Part shown: piece by piece, positions 26,737 to 34,804 of the stretch
How the letters are laid out: each line of letters starts with the position of its first letter
How positions within the stretch are numbered: the first letter of the stretch is position 1
Assembly (NCBI RefSeq): GCF_000424625.1
Contig: NZ_AUKG01000002.1
Coordinates: 868,001 to 932,000 of the forward strand
DNA length: 64,000 nucleotides
Direction of reading: 5' to 3'
DNA from: Conexibacter woesei Iso977N
GTDB taxonomy: Bacteria; Actinomycetota; Thermoleophilia; Solirubrobacterales; Solirubrobacteraceae
Notes under the pieces: generated by a model
Told to the model about the DNA's origin: nothing
Seen by the model: only the letters and a program-made list of their open reading frames with translations
The model's database searches: none
Position numbers and translations under genes: made by a program

Positions 26737-27411
26737 TCAGACACCGAGTGCTGAGGCCAGCTCCGACAGATCAGCGACGACCAGCACGCCGGGAGGCTCA
26801 GTGCCCTCCGGATCTCGCCTCACCCAGGCTGCCTGCATCCCCGCGGCGAGCGCTCCGTGGACGTCCTTGGCAAGGTCGTTACCCGCGTGGAGCACCGACG
26901 ACGGCGGGAGGTCCAGAGCCGTGCACGCGGCGCGGAAGATCCGCGGGTCCGGCTTTGAGACGCCGACGTCTCGGCTGGTGATCACCCCGTCGAACCAGCC
27001 CGCGACGCCGATGCGCTCCACGTCAGAGGCCCCTTCGGTCAGCGCGAGGATCCGGTAACGCTCACCGATGCGGCCCAGAGCGGATTCGGCCTCCGGGAAC
27101 GGCACGACGTGCTGCCGCGCGTCGTCTGTCGCCTGGAGTGCCGGGCCGGCGAGGTCAGGGTCGTGGCCACAGGCCGCGAGCTCCGCCCGGAGGCCGTCGG
27201 GGGTGAGCCACCGCTGGACATCGGAGGACGCCTGTCGCGTCTCCCGCGGCGCGGTCAGCGCAGCGGAAAGGGCCGTTGGGTCGAAGGCCTCGGCCGCGCG
27301 GGGTCCGGCTTCCGCGAGGAACGCCTTCAGTGTCTCGGCGATGTGCATCGCGATCGGTGCGTAGGGCCAGATCGTGTCGTCGAGATCGACGGTGACGGCT
27401 TGGACGTCCAT
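26737..27411 (-). CDS. HAD-superfamily hydrolase with canonical motif
   Basis: A 224-residue haloacid dehalogenase-like phosphatase. Motif I is VDLDDT with nucleophile Asp9 and acid Asp11, motif II lies in ILALTEG, Lys in VSKPDPRIF, and motif IV in HAGNDLAKD. A helical cap lies between motifs I and II. Such enzymes dephosphorylate nucleotides or sugars. The start overlaps the stop of the preceding HAD gene (TGATG); GTG 27414 is the alternative start. Confidence 0.85.
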   Translation of the reverse strand: MDVQAVTVDLDDTIWPYAPIAMHIAETLKAFLAEAGPRAAEAFDPTALSAALTAPRETRQASSDVQRWLTPDGLRAELAACGHDPDLAGPALQATDDARQHVVPFPEAESALGRIGERYRILALTEGASDVERIGVAGWFDGVITSRDVGVSKPDPRIFRAACTALDLPPSSVLHAGNDLAKDVHGALAAGMQAAWVRRDPEGTEPPGVLVVADLSELASALGV

Positions 27412-28106
27412 CACATGCTGAAGATCGCTTCGACGTCGACCTCGGCGATTGACCGGGACGCCGCCGTGGGCCGAGGCAGGCTCCCGTTGAGAACACGGAC
27501 GAGGTCCGAGGCCTCGCGTTGCGGTCGATGGAGGAGCCAGAGTGTCCGCACACCTTGTGCGATCGCGGGCGCGATGTCCTCCGCGTAAGAGTCCCCGACC
27601 ATGAGCGTGGCGTCGGCAGTCATGCCCGATCGTCGCAGGATCGTTGCGACGGGCACCGTCGATGGCTTGGCGACGCCCTCGCGGAACGAGAAGAACTGCA
27701 ACTCGGCAGGGATCTCGCGATCGAAGAATTCGCCGAACAGCGAGCGGACCGACTCGAGGTACGGCGCCCAGATGTTCGAGATCAGCGCCAGCACCACCCC
27801 GTCCTCCCGGAGCCTGTTCAGGGTGGCCAGCGCGCCGTCGAGGGCTTGCGCCTCCTTCGTCTGCGCGGTCCAGACCTCCGTGACGACGTTCGCCGCATCC
27901 GCCCGGTCTGCTCCAGCTGCGGCGAGGAACTCGGTCACTTCGGCCGGCGTCTCGAAACGACTGGTCATGAGGACATCGCGCAGGGCCTGTCGCGTCTCAC
28001 GCGTGAGGGCAAGGCGATCGGCGATCCGCGACCACGGTCCCCGCGACGGCCCAGTTACGAGCGTCGCGCCGATGTCGAAGATCACGAGCCGGTCGAGATG
28101 GGGCAT
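27411..28106 (-). CDS. HAD-superfamily hydrolase with DxG motif
   Basis: A 231-residue HAD-like protein. Motif I reads FDIGATL, so nucleophile Asp11 is present but the usual second aspartate is Gly13, as in DxG-type HAD proteins. The lysine in VAKPSTVPV and motif IV MVGDSYAEDI are present. It may still be a phosphatase with altered proton donation, or use another chemistry. Starts ten bases after the stop of the ParB-like gene and is followed by the second HAD gene with stop-start overlap. Confidence 0.8.
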   Translation of the reverse strand: MPHLDRLVIFDIGATLVTGPSRGPWSRIADRLALTRETRQALRDVLMTSRFETPAEVTEFLAAAGADRADAANVVTEVWTAQTKEAQALDGALATLNRLREDGVVLALISNIWAPYLESVRSLFGEFFDREIPAELQFFSFREGVAKPSTVPVATILRRSGMTADATLMVGDSYAEDIAPAIAQGVRTLWLLHRPQREASDLVRVLNGSLPRPTAASRSIAEVDVEAIFSM

Positions 28107-28116
28107 CCCGGCGGTG

Positions 28117-28758
28117 TCAGGCGCTGAGATGGCTGGGGTTCGAGCGCTTGCGCTGTGCCTGCACGCCGGGGAACAGGGCGTTGAAGTCGCGGAACAGAGC
28201 CTTGTAGTTGTCAGGGTTCCGGTAGGTCTTCTTCTCGAACCCGTCCGGCAGCTCATCGAGCGGCGTGACATCGGCCCATCCGTTGGGAAGGGCGAGGGCG
28301 TAGTACGGGTACTCGACCGGGACATCGAGCACGCGCACGATCGAGATCGGGCTCCCAACAGACCGGGCGGCCCAGATGCGGTGCATGCCGTCATTGGCGA
28401 GCAGGCATGTTCGGCCGTCGGGCTCGTGCGACTCCTCGGCGATCGGAGGCAGCAGCGGGATCACGACGTCCGGGTCGTCGGACGTCCGGATGAGCAGGGC
28501 GCCGTCCAGGGCGAACAGGTCGATGCTTAGCTCGACCAGGGCCGACCGGATCTCCAAGATCTTGTCGACCGTGTCGTTGAGCACGTAGCGTTGCGCCGGC
28601 ACGACCGCTTCGGGATCAAAACCCGGAACCAGCTCGATCCGGGACCTGGCGTACACCTCGGGCTCGCCGAGGCCGCGTAGGCGCGTCCGGCGCAGTTTCG
28701 CCAGCAGGGTCGCCTCGTCGATGGTGTCCACGGACAGGATGCTCAGCGGGTCGCTCAT
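28117..28758 (-). CDS. ParB-like domain protein
   Basis: A 213-residue single-domain protein. Residues 123-127 are DGMHR inside LLANDGMHRIWAARSVG, the pattern of the ParB/sulfiredoxin fold (DGxHR, then a small helix and a VxV strand). Other landmarks are AQRYVL (55-60), PYYALALPNGW (151-161) and NYKALFRDFNALFPG (184-198). The same landmarks, with identical spacing from DGxHR to PYY, recur in the C-terminus of the 915-residue protein encoded at the end of the operon. ParB-like domains bind or hydrolyse nucleotides or cut DNA; which applies here is unknown. It overlaps the thymidylate synthase-like gene by ATGA. Confidence 0.7.
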   Translation of the reverse strand: MSDPLSILSVDTIDEATLLAKLRRTRLRGLGEPEVYARSRIELVPGFDPEAVVPAQRYVLNDTVDKILEIRSALVELSIDLFALDGALLIRTSDDPDVVIPLLPPIAEESHEPDGRTCLLANDGMHRIWAARSVGSPISIVRVLDVPVEYPYYALALPNGWADVTPLDELPDGFEKKTYRNPDNYKALFRDFNALFPGVQAQRKRSNPSHLSA

Positions 28759-30314
28759 CGCCCCTCCTCGCGACCGTCGGTCACCGTTCGGAGCTCTTGT
28801 TCTGCCAGCGTCAGCTCACGTGCGATCCATAGGGCATGCGAGACCTGGCTGATGGCCATATCGCCGCTGATCTTCTGCTGGATCTTCAAGCCGCTTCTCT
28901 CTTCGTAGCGTTTGATGAGGTTGCCTGCGTAATAATGCTCAGCAATCACGACCCCACGCAGGGTGTCGGCGGTGACGACGAAGTGCCCGTTCGGATCCTC
29001 TCGGATCGAGGACTTGCGGTTGTCGTGGTCGACGTCGTCGTCACGTTGCCAGGATCGCTCGAGCTCCATGGCCGGGCCGTAACGGCTGCTGCTCGGATCG
29101 ATCCCGAGCAACTGGCTGATGACGGTCATCGGTCCGGGTGCGAGGTCCGTGTTGACGGCGACATGATCGAGGATCGCCATGAGCCCGTACACGTTCTGGA
29201 GCCACGCGGTGAGGAGGTTGTGCACTCTATAGGTGGCCGTGAGCGCAAGCCGATCACCGGTCTCACGGAACTGCAGGCTCACGAGGCACGGAGTTGCTGC
29301 ACCGGGGGGCGCGCCAACTCCTGCCAGGTCGCGTGTGTTGTCCCACAAGGACAGATACGCACCACGCGTCCGCGGCTGCTTCCGCAGCTTCTCGATGATG
29401 GTGTGAAGCATGTCGGCCCCCGCGCCCTGGTCGAAATGCGCTCGCAGCCGGTTTCCGTAGTTGTATGAGATGTCGACCGGAAGCTCGGGGTCGAGGATCG
29501 CCTCTTGGTACCTCTGGAACTGCTCGAGGTCGAAGCCGTACCGCGCGAGGGCTTCGCGCGAGTGCTCCCGCGGATCTGTGATCACCGTTTTGACGTTGTG
29601 CAGTTCCAGACGCGTGCTCTCGTCGGCAAGGGTCGCCACACGACCGAAGCGCATCGTCCGGACGACGAGCTCTTCCCACGCCGCGAGGGGCGTGGCGCGG
29701 ATGACCTGATGTCCCGCGATCTCGGAAGGGCGTTGCTCGCGGGGGTCCGGGTCGGGGATGTCCACCAGCACGCGTTCTCCGAGATCGTCCGGATCCGCTC
29801 GGGGCAACGTGTCGAGAAGCCCGACCACACGTTCCATCGCGCCGTCATCCGACGGCTTCCCGGCGTATGTGAAGGTGAGACGTTCCTGCAGCGGCGTCAC
29901 GTCGAGACCATTGCCGCGCCGGAAGTAGCGCGATGTTCCTGGGATGCGCAGCATCGGCGCCCCGAGGAGCGTCGTCTCTTCCAAGCCGTGTGCAAGGAGC
30001 GCCTCGATCTCGGCGCAGCTGTCTTGCCCGAGCTTCCGTCCGAAGGCGATCAAGTGACGCACCTGGGGGTTGTACAGCAGGTTGGACAGCATCCCGTGTA
30101 GGCCGTCGCCGTACAGGTTGGCCACCGTGGCGACGCGGCTGCGTGCCGGGTCCAGAACCGCAGGTGCCTCGCGAGCAAGCTTCTTGCGAACGTGCTCGTA
30201 GGGCGACCAAAGCAGGATCAGGCCGACATCGCCCATGGGGTTGACGTCGTGCAAACGATCAGCGTAGTAGCGCGCTTCCCATGTGGGCGCGGCGGTGGTG
30301 ATGGCCTTTCTCAT
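28755..30314 (-). CDS. Thymidylate synthase-fold protein with MtrA/DUF4346-like N-terminal domain
   Basis: A 519-residue protein. Residues about 25-150 resemble the MtrA/DUF4346 domain (ATVANLYG, YNPQVRHLIAFGRKLGQDS, then ALLAHGLEE, LRIPG), without the cobamide-binding histidine of MtrA. Residues about 280-405 follow the thymidylate synthase core: YGNRLRAHF, QPRTRGAYLSLWD, nucleophile Cys343 in TPCLVSLQF, Arg363 in TYRVHN and Asn374 in WLQN. The usual RSxD reads RVHN. A related base-methylating or hydroxymethylating activity on a pyrimidine nucleotide is likely. ATG 30314 overlaps the previous stop by ATGA. Confidence 0.72.
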   Translation of the reverse strand: MRKAITTAAPTWEARYYADRLHDVNPMGDVGLILLWSPYEHVRKKLAREAPAVLDPARSRVATVANLYGDGLHGMLSNLLYNPQVRHLIAFGRKLGQDSCAEIEALLAHGLEETTLLGAPMLRIPGTSRYFRRGNGLDVTPLQERLTFTYAGKPSDDGAMERVVGLLDTLPRADPDDLGERVLVDIPDPDPREQRPSEIAGHQVIRATPLAAWEELVVRTMRFGRVATLADESTRLELHNVKTVITDPREHSREALARYGFDLEQFQRYQEAILDPELPVDISYNYGNRLRAHFDQGAGADMLHTIIEKLRKQPRTRGAYLSLWDNTRDLAGVGAPPGAATPCLVSLQFRETGDRLALTATYRVHNLLTAWLQNVYGLMAILDHVAVNTDLAPGPMTVISQLLGIDPSSSRYGPAMELERSWQRDDDVDHDNRKSSIREDPNGHFVVTADTLRGVVIAEHYYAGNLIKRYEERSGLKIQQKISGDMAISQVSHALWIARELTLAEQELRTVTDGREEGR

Positions 30315-30895
30315 GCGGTCGTCCAAGGCATGACATGGCGCAGGGCCAGGAGCGCCTCGCGAGGGCCGAGGAGCCAGAACCCGCCGCCTGCCTGTCCGAC
30401 GAGATCGACGAAGTCGTCCACGCGCATGCGGGACGGGAGCGCAACTTGCCCGACGGGGTCTCGAAGAAGGACTGCGCGATCCTCGAGGCCATCCACGGAG
30501 ACCACGTGGCGTAGCACGTCCGAGCGAGAGGAGAAGCGTGAGACGTCCATGCCGGCCCCGATGTCGACACCGGCGTCCATGGCCTCCGCGAGGAAGGCCG
30601 CATGGCTGTCCATCGCGACCACGTCGACCGGTGCGTACCGGAAGGCGAGGTCGGGATCACGTGCTTGGAGGTAGGCGGGGAGGAGGCGCTCGGCGTCGCG
30701 GGGGCGCACTCCGACATGACTCGCCGCCGTGCTGACCGCAAGCCCCCAGGGGTTTGGTGTCGCGCGATCAGGCAGGTGCGTCTCCAGGTGGCGGGCCAGC
30801 GCGCTCGGATCGCCACCTGAGAGACCGCGCCGTTCCATGGCGGTCCAGACCCATGCGGTCACGCACGTCTCGCTCGGCCAGTCCACGACGACCAT
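30311..30895 (-). CDS. C39-like papain-fold protein
   Basis: A 194-residue protein with no clear family name. Spacing of Cys11 (SETCVTAW), His130 (LRHVVSVDG) and Asp146 (LRDPVG), plus a C-terminal MRVDDFVDLV and GGGFWLLG, fits a C39-peptidase or BtrH-like papain fold: an N-terminal Cys helix, then H-V-V-S-V-D and a D-P turn. A peptidase or acyltransferase role is inference. The start is at ATG 30895, one base after the TAG of the methyltransferase gene (TAGCATG), and the end overlaps the thymidylate synthase-like gene. Confidence 0.5.
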   Translation of the reverse strand: MVVVDWPSETCVTAWVWTAMERRGLSGGDPSALARHLETHLPDRATPNPWGLAVSTAASHVGVRPRDAERLLPAYLQARDPDLAFRYAPVDVVAMDSHAAFLAEAMDAGVDIGAGMDVSRFSSRSDVLRHVVSVDGLEDRAVLLRDPVGQVALPSRMRVDDFVDLVGQAGGGFWLLGPREALLALRHVMPWTTA

Positions 30896-30896
30896 G

Positions 30897-31595
30897 CTAT
30901 TGCGCTGCTCGGCGCCGCCAGATCGTGGCCATGGTGCGCCGAACGGCCGGCGCTCCGTGCATCTCGCCGGGGCGTTCCTTGCGCCAGACCATCTCGAGTT
31001 GGAGGCAGTCAGCGACATCTTCCATGAGCTCTCGCGCCGAGAAGAGAACACTCCCGACGTCGAGCGCCGGATCGATCACCGCGTGTGGACCCGCCGTGTC
31101 TGAGGGGTGAGACGGGCAAGCTCCGTAGTAGTCGTCGTCCGGTTCCGCAACGGATATGAGGACCCGTCCGGTCGCCTTGAGGACTCGCGACATCTCCGCG
31201 CGGTAGGCGCGTCGCGTCGACGGCTCCACCTGGTGCTTGTACACGAAGGTGTCAACGATGAAGTCGATGCTGCCTGACGCGACCGGCAAGCCGTCGGTCA
31301 GATCGTGGAGGAGGAGCTCAGGCTGCTCGGGTCGACCGGCGAACCGTTGGCGCGCTCTCTCGATCGCGACCTCGGAGCTATCGAAGGCCGTCATCTCGAA
31401 GCCCCGCGAGACGAGGTGAGCCGTGTTACGTCCCGTGCCGCATCCGACATCAAGACCGCGGGCACCAATGGCCGGCGCTCTGTCGAGACGTGACCAGTTG
31501 TCGAGCGCCCAGACGAGCGCGCCCGATGGGCTCTCACGTACGCTCGACGGGACGCCGCCTCGCTGGTACTCGGGGTCCCACAGGCTCGTCTTCAT
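30897..31595 (-). CDS. Class I SAM-dependent methyltransferase
   Basis: A 232-residue Rossmann methyltransferase. SAM binding is shown by LDVGCGTGRNT (residues about 48-58), the acidic end of strand 2 in AFDSS and DFIVDTFV further on. It lacks the NPPY or DPPY motif of DNA adenine methyltransferases, so a small molecule or modified nucleotide is the likelier substrate. It is the first gene of the operon. ATG 31595 has GAGG six bases before it; ATG 31607 is an alternative. Confidence 0.85.
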   Translation of the reverse strand: MKTSLWDPEYQRGGVPSSVRESPSGALVWALDNWSRLDRAPAIGARGLDVGCGTGRNTAHLVSRGFEMTAFDSSEVAIERARQRFAGRPEQPELLLHDLTDGLPVASGSIDFIVDTFVYKHQVEPSTRRAYRAEMSRVLKATGRVLISVAEPDDDYYGACPSHPSDTAGPHAVIDPALDVGSVLFSARELMEDVADCLQLEMVWRKERPGEMHGAPAVRRTMATIWRRRAAQ

Positions 31596-31986
31596 CGATC
31601 GCCTCATCGTCGGAACGGACCCTGGCCGCCGAGTCCAAGGTGTGCCGAAGAGGATCCCGCGTGAGGCAGTCATGGACAAGGGCGCTCGCTGCACGGCCAC
31701 CGTCCCACCCCGCTATTTCGGCGTTGTGACTGCTGCGCGGTCGACCGCCGCGGAGGGCGAGCGTGGTGGCGAGCGGAACGCGCTTCTATGTCGTGACGGG
31801 GCTACACGCCGCTGGTGGTCCGCGACGGCCGGCTCCGGAACCGGTCAGCGGACCGCGGCAGAGTGGTTCTCACGTCTTCCTCGTAGGATCGCGGCGAGTG
31901 GGCACGCCACTCGTGGTGGAGTGCCCTGTTGTGGGCGCCAGGAGGTGCTCACCAGCACTCCGATCGAGCATCCCAGGGACGGCCTC
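31596..31986. promoter_or_regulatory. Divergent intergenic region between the methyltransferase and hsdM
   Basis: This 391-base stretch has no gene I can support; frames running through it are proline- and arginine-rich without family features. It must hold promoters for the minus-strand operon and for hsdMSR. An imperfect inverted repeat (GGGCACGCCACTC ... GAGTGCCC, about 31898-31926) could be a hairpin or operator. Confidence 0.4.
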
Positions 31987-33567
31987 ATGACGAACAACAG
32001 CACCGGCGAGAACCCCAACGGCGCGGCTCTCTTCGAGGCGGCCAACAAGCTGCGCGGCAGCGTCGAGTCCGCCGAGTACAAGCACCTGGTTCTCGGCCTG
32101 ATCTTCCTGAAGTACATCTCCGACACGTTCACACTCCGTCGCGAACAGCTCCAGGCTGAGCTGGCCGACCCCGACAGCGAGCTCTACACCGAGGACGTCG
32201 CCGAGCGCAAGGAGGTCTTGGAAGACCGCGACGAGTACGTCGCCGAGAACGTCTTCTGGGTCCCTGAGGATGCCCGCTGGGAGAAGCTCCTCGCCGCCGC
32301 CCAGCAGCCTGACATCGCCCGACGCATCGACGACGCGCTGGAGGCGATCGAGAACAAGAACCCGCGCCTGCGGAACGTGCTGCCACGTATCTACACGCGC
32401 GCGCCCCTCTCGGCCGAGCTCATGGGCTCTCTCCTCCAGACGATCGCCAAGATCGGCTTCGGCAAGGGCGCGAAGGAGGCGCGGGACATCCTCGGCCGTA
32501 CCTACGAGTACTTCATCAAGGAGTTCGCCCGCTCCGAGGGTCACCGTGGCGGTGAGTTCTTCACGCCCGGTCCGGTGGCGCGTCTGCTCGTTGAGATGCT
32601 CCAGCCGTTCCAGGGACGTGTCCTCGACCCCGCCTGTGGTTCTTGCGGCCTGTTCGTGCAGTCGGGCCGCTTCATCGAGGCTCACGGCGGCAACCCCGAC
32701 ATGATCTCCATCTACGGTCAGGAGCGGAACCAGGCCACCTGGCGCATCGGGCTCATGAACCTCGCCATCCATGGCCTCGCCGGCGAAGTCCGGTACACCG
32801 AGGCCGGCTCGCTGCTCGACGATGCCTTCCCATCGCTGAAGGCGGACTACGTCATGGCGAACCCGCCGTTCAACCAGAGGGAGTGGTCCACGCCTGCGAT
32901 CGTGGACGACGTGCGTTGGGCTCACGGCATGCCACCGGCTGGGAACGCCAACTACGCGTGGATCCAGCACTTCGTCTCTCACCTCGCTCCGGATGGGCGC
33001 GCGGGCTTCGTCATGGCGAACGGTTCGCTGACCAGCGCCGTCGGCGGGGAGAGCGCCATTCGAACTTCGCTGCTCCGCTCGGATCTTGTGGACTGCGTGG
33101 TGGCCTTGCCAGCGCAGCTCTTCTACACCACGGGGATCCCTGTGTGTCTTTGGTTCATCGACCGTGACAAGACGTCTGCGGGCGAGCGAGACCGACGTGG
33201 CGAGATGCTGTTCGTCGACGCTCGTCAGATGGGCAGCAAGATCAGCCGGACGCAGATCGAGCTCACGACGGACGAGCTCGACCGGGTGGTGTCCGTCTAC
33301 CACGCATGGCGGGGACAGCCCGGTGCGGCTCCCTACGTCGACGAAGCCGGGTTCTGCCGAGCTGTGTCACTCGATGACGTAGAAGCCGCAGGCTTCGCAC
33401 TCACGCCGGGCCGTTACGTTGGTGCACCTGAGGCCGAAGAGGAGGCAATTGCGTTCGAGGAGCGCATGGCGACGCTGGTAGATCAGCTCGCTGATGACCT
33501 CGCCGTCAACGACCGGTTGGCCACCGCTGTCCGAGAAGCGCTTGCGAAGGTCGGGCATGACGTCTGA
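31987..33567 (+). CDS. hsdM: Type I restriction-modification methyltransferase subunit HsdM
   Basis: A 526-residue N6-adenine methyltransferase subunit. The N-terminal helical domain has VLGLIFLKYISD; the catalytic domain has SAM motif LDPACGSCG and the adenine-site motif NPPF in ADYVMANPPFNQ. Motif I has Cys where most HsdM have Gly. With HsdS it methylates the recognition site; with HsdR it forms the restriction enzyme. ATG 31987 is the start of the conserved N-terminus. Its end overlaps hsdS by 11 bases. Confidence 0.95.
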   Translation: MTNNSTGENPNGAALFEAANKLRGSVESAEYKHLVLGLIFLKYISDTFTLRREQLQAELADPDSELYTEDVAERKEVLEDRDEYVAENVFWVPEDARWEKLLAAAQQPDIARRIDDALEAIENKNPRLRNVLPRIYTRAPLSAELMGSLLQTIAKIGFGKGAKEARDILGRTYEYFIKEFARSEGHRGGEFFTPGPVARLLVEMLQPFQGRVLDPACGSCGLFVQSGRFIEAHGGNPDMISIYGQERNQATWRIGLMNLAIHGLAGEVRYTEAGSLLDDAFPSLKADYVMANPPFNQREWSTPAIVDDVRWAHGMPPAGNANYAWIQHFVSHLAPDGRAGFVMANGSLTSAVGGESAIRTSLLRSDLVDCVVALPAQLFYTTGIPVCLWFIDRDKTSAGERDRRGEMLFVDARQMGSKISRTQIELTTDELDRVVSVYHAWRGQPGAAPYVDEAGFCRAVSLDDVEAAGFALTPGRYVGAPEAEEEAIAFEERMATLVDQLADDLAVNDRLATAVREALAKVGHDV

Positions 33568-34804
33568 TCAATCGCCGCCGCCGGGTTGGAGGCTTCATCG
33601 TCTGGGAGACGTCGCGGAGATCTTCGATGGGCCTCACGCGACACCGAAGAAGACCTCGGCCGGCCCTGTGTTCCTAGGCATCTCCTCGCTGACCAACGGT
33701 CGTCTCGACCTGGCGGACCTGGAGCACCTGTCGGAAGAGGACTTCATTCGATGGACGCGGCGAATCACACCGCGCGAGGGGGACGTCGTCTTCTCCTACG
33801 AGACGCGCCTCGGAGAGGCGGCCGCGATCCCCTCAGGGCTCCGATGCTGCCTTGGACGCCGTATGGGACTTCTTCGGCCTCGAGACCAGATCGTTCGACC
33901 CCGCTTTCTGCTGTACGCCTACCTGGGGCCCCAGTTTCAAGAGACCATCCGCGAGCGCACGATCCACGGGAGCACCGTCGATCGCATCCCGCTCAAGGAG
34001 ATGGGGACGTTTCCCATCGCCTTGCCGCCACTTGACGAGCAAGAACGGATCGAGTCGATCCTCGCCGCGCTGGATGCGCGCTACGAGCACAACCACGCGC
34101 TCGGTGCGAGAGAGCTTCATGTTGCTCACCACATCTTCCGCAGCATGTTCGGAGGACGGATCGAAGGCGACGACCAGCTCGGCAACCACGTCACTGTGAC
34201 GAGAGGGCGGTCCTACAAGTCGTCCGAGCTGACCGGCGATGATCGCGCCCTCGTGACGCTCAAGAGCGTTCGCGCCGGGGGCGGCTACAACCCGGACGGA
34301 CTCAAGCCGTATTTAGGTGACTACAGGCCCCCGCAGGTGGTTCAGCCCGGAGAGCTCGTGGTGGCGCATACGGACCTGACCCAGGCGGCAGCGGTCATCG
34401 GAAAGCCTGCCATCGTTCCGGATACGGGATCGTTCAGCGAGCTGGTCGCATCGCTTGATCTGGCGATCGTCCGTCCCAGCGGGCTCTCGGTGAGCATCCC
34501 TTTCCTCTACTTCTTGTTCCTAGAGCCGTCATTTCAGCAACACGCATACGGATACGCGAACGGCAGCACCGTCCTGCACCTTGCCAAGGAAGCCGTCGGT
34601 TCTTTCCCCTTCGTGGCGCCAGATCGGGAACGGCACAGCATGTTCGGCGCACTTGCGACGCCGTTGTTGAACCACAGGGACGCGCTCATCCGAGAAGCGC
34701 GGGGCCTCGCGAAGATACGCGACGTGTTGCTGCCGGCGCTCATGCTGGGGCAGCTCGGCGATGACCGGTCGGCAGCGCTCCTCTACACCACGGCTGCCGG
34801 ATGA
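33557..34804 (+). CDS. hsdS: Type I restriction-modification specificity subunit HsdS
   Basis: A 415-residue specificity subunit with two target-recognition half-domains. Repeated elements are WRLHRLGDVAEIFDGPHAT and LGNHVTVTRGRSYKS at the starts of the two halves, and FPIALPPLDEQERIESIL and SFPFVAPDRERHSMFG at the ends of the halves, followed by the spacer helices. The two halves read different parts of a split DNA site, which cannot be deduced. It overlaps both neighbours (HsdR by ATGA). Confidence 0.92.
   Translation: MTSDQSPPPGWRLHRLGDVAEIFDGPHATPKKTSAGPVFLGISSLTNGRLDLADLEHLSEEDFIRWTRRITPREGDVVFSYETRLGEAAAIPSGLRCCLGRRMGLLRPRDQIVRPRFLLYAYLGPQFQETIRERTIHGSTVDRIPLKEMGTFPIALPPLDEQERIESILAALDARYEHNHALGARELHVAHHIFRSMFGGRIEGDDQLGNHVTVTRGRSYKSSELTGDDRALVTLKSVRAGGGYNPDGLKPYLGDYRPPQVVQPGELVVAHTDLTQAAAVIGKPAIVPDTGSFSELVASLDLAIVRPSGLSVSIPFLYFLFLEPSFQQHAYGYANGSTVLHLAKEAVGSFPFVAPDRERHSMFGALATPLLNHRDALIREARGLAKIRDVLLPALMLGQLGDDRSAALLYTTAAG

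Noticed and set aside
31423-31986. N-terminal extension of HsdM to 714 residues
   Set aside because: The extra sequence is proline/arginine-rich and antisense to the methyltransferase gene; the conserved HsdM N-terminus begins at 31987.
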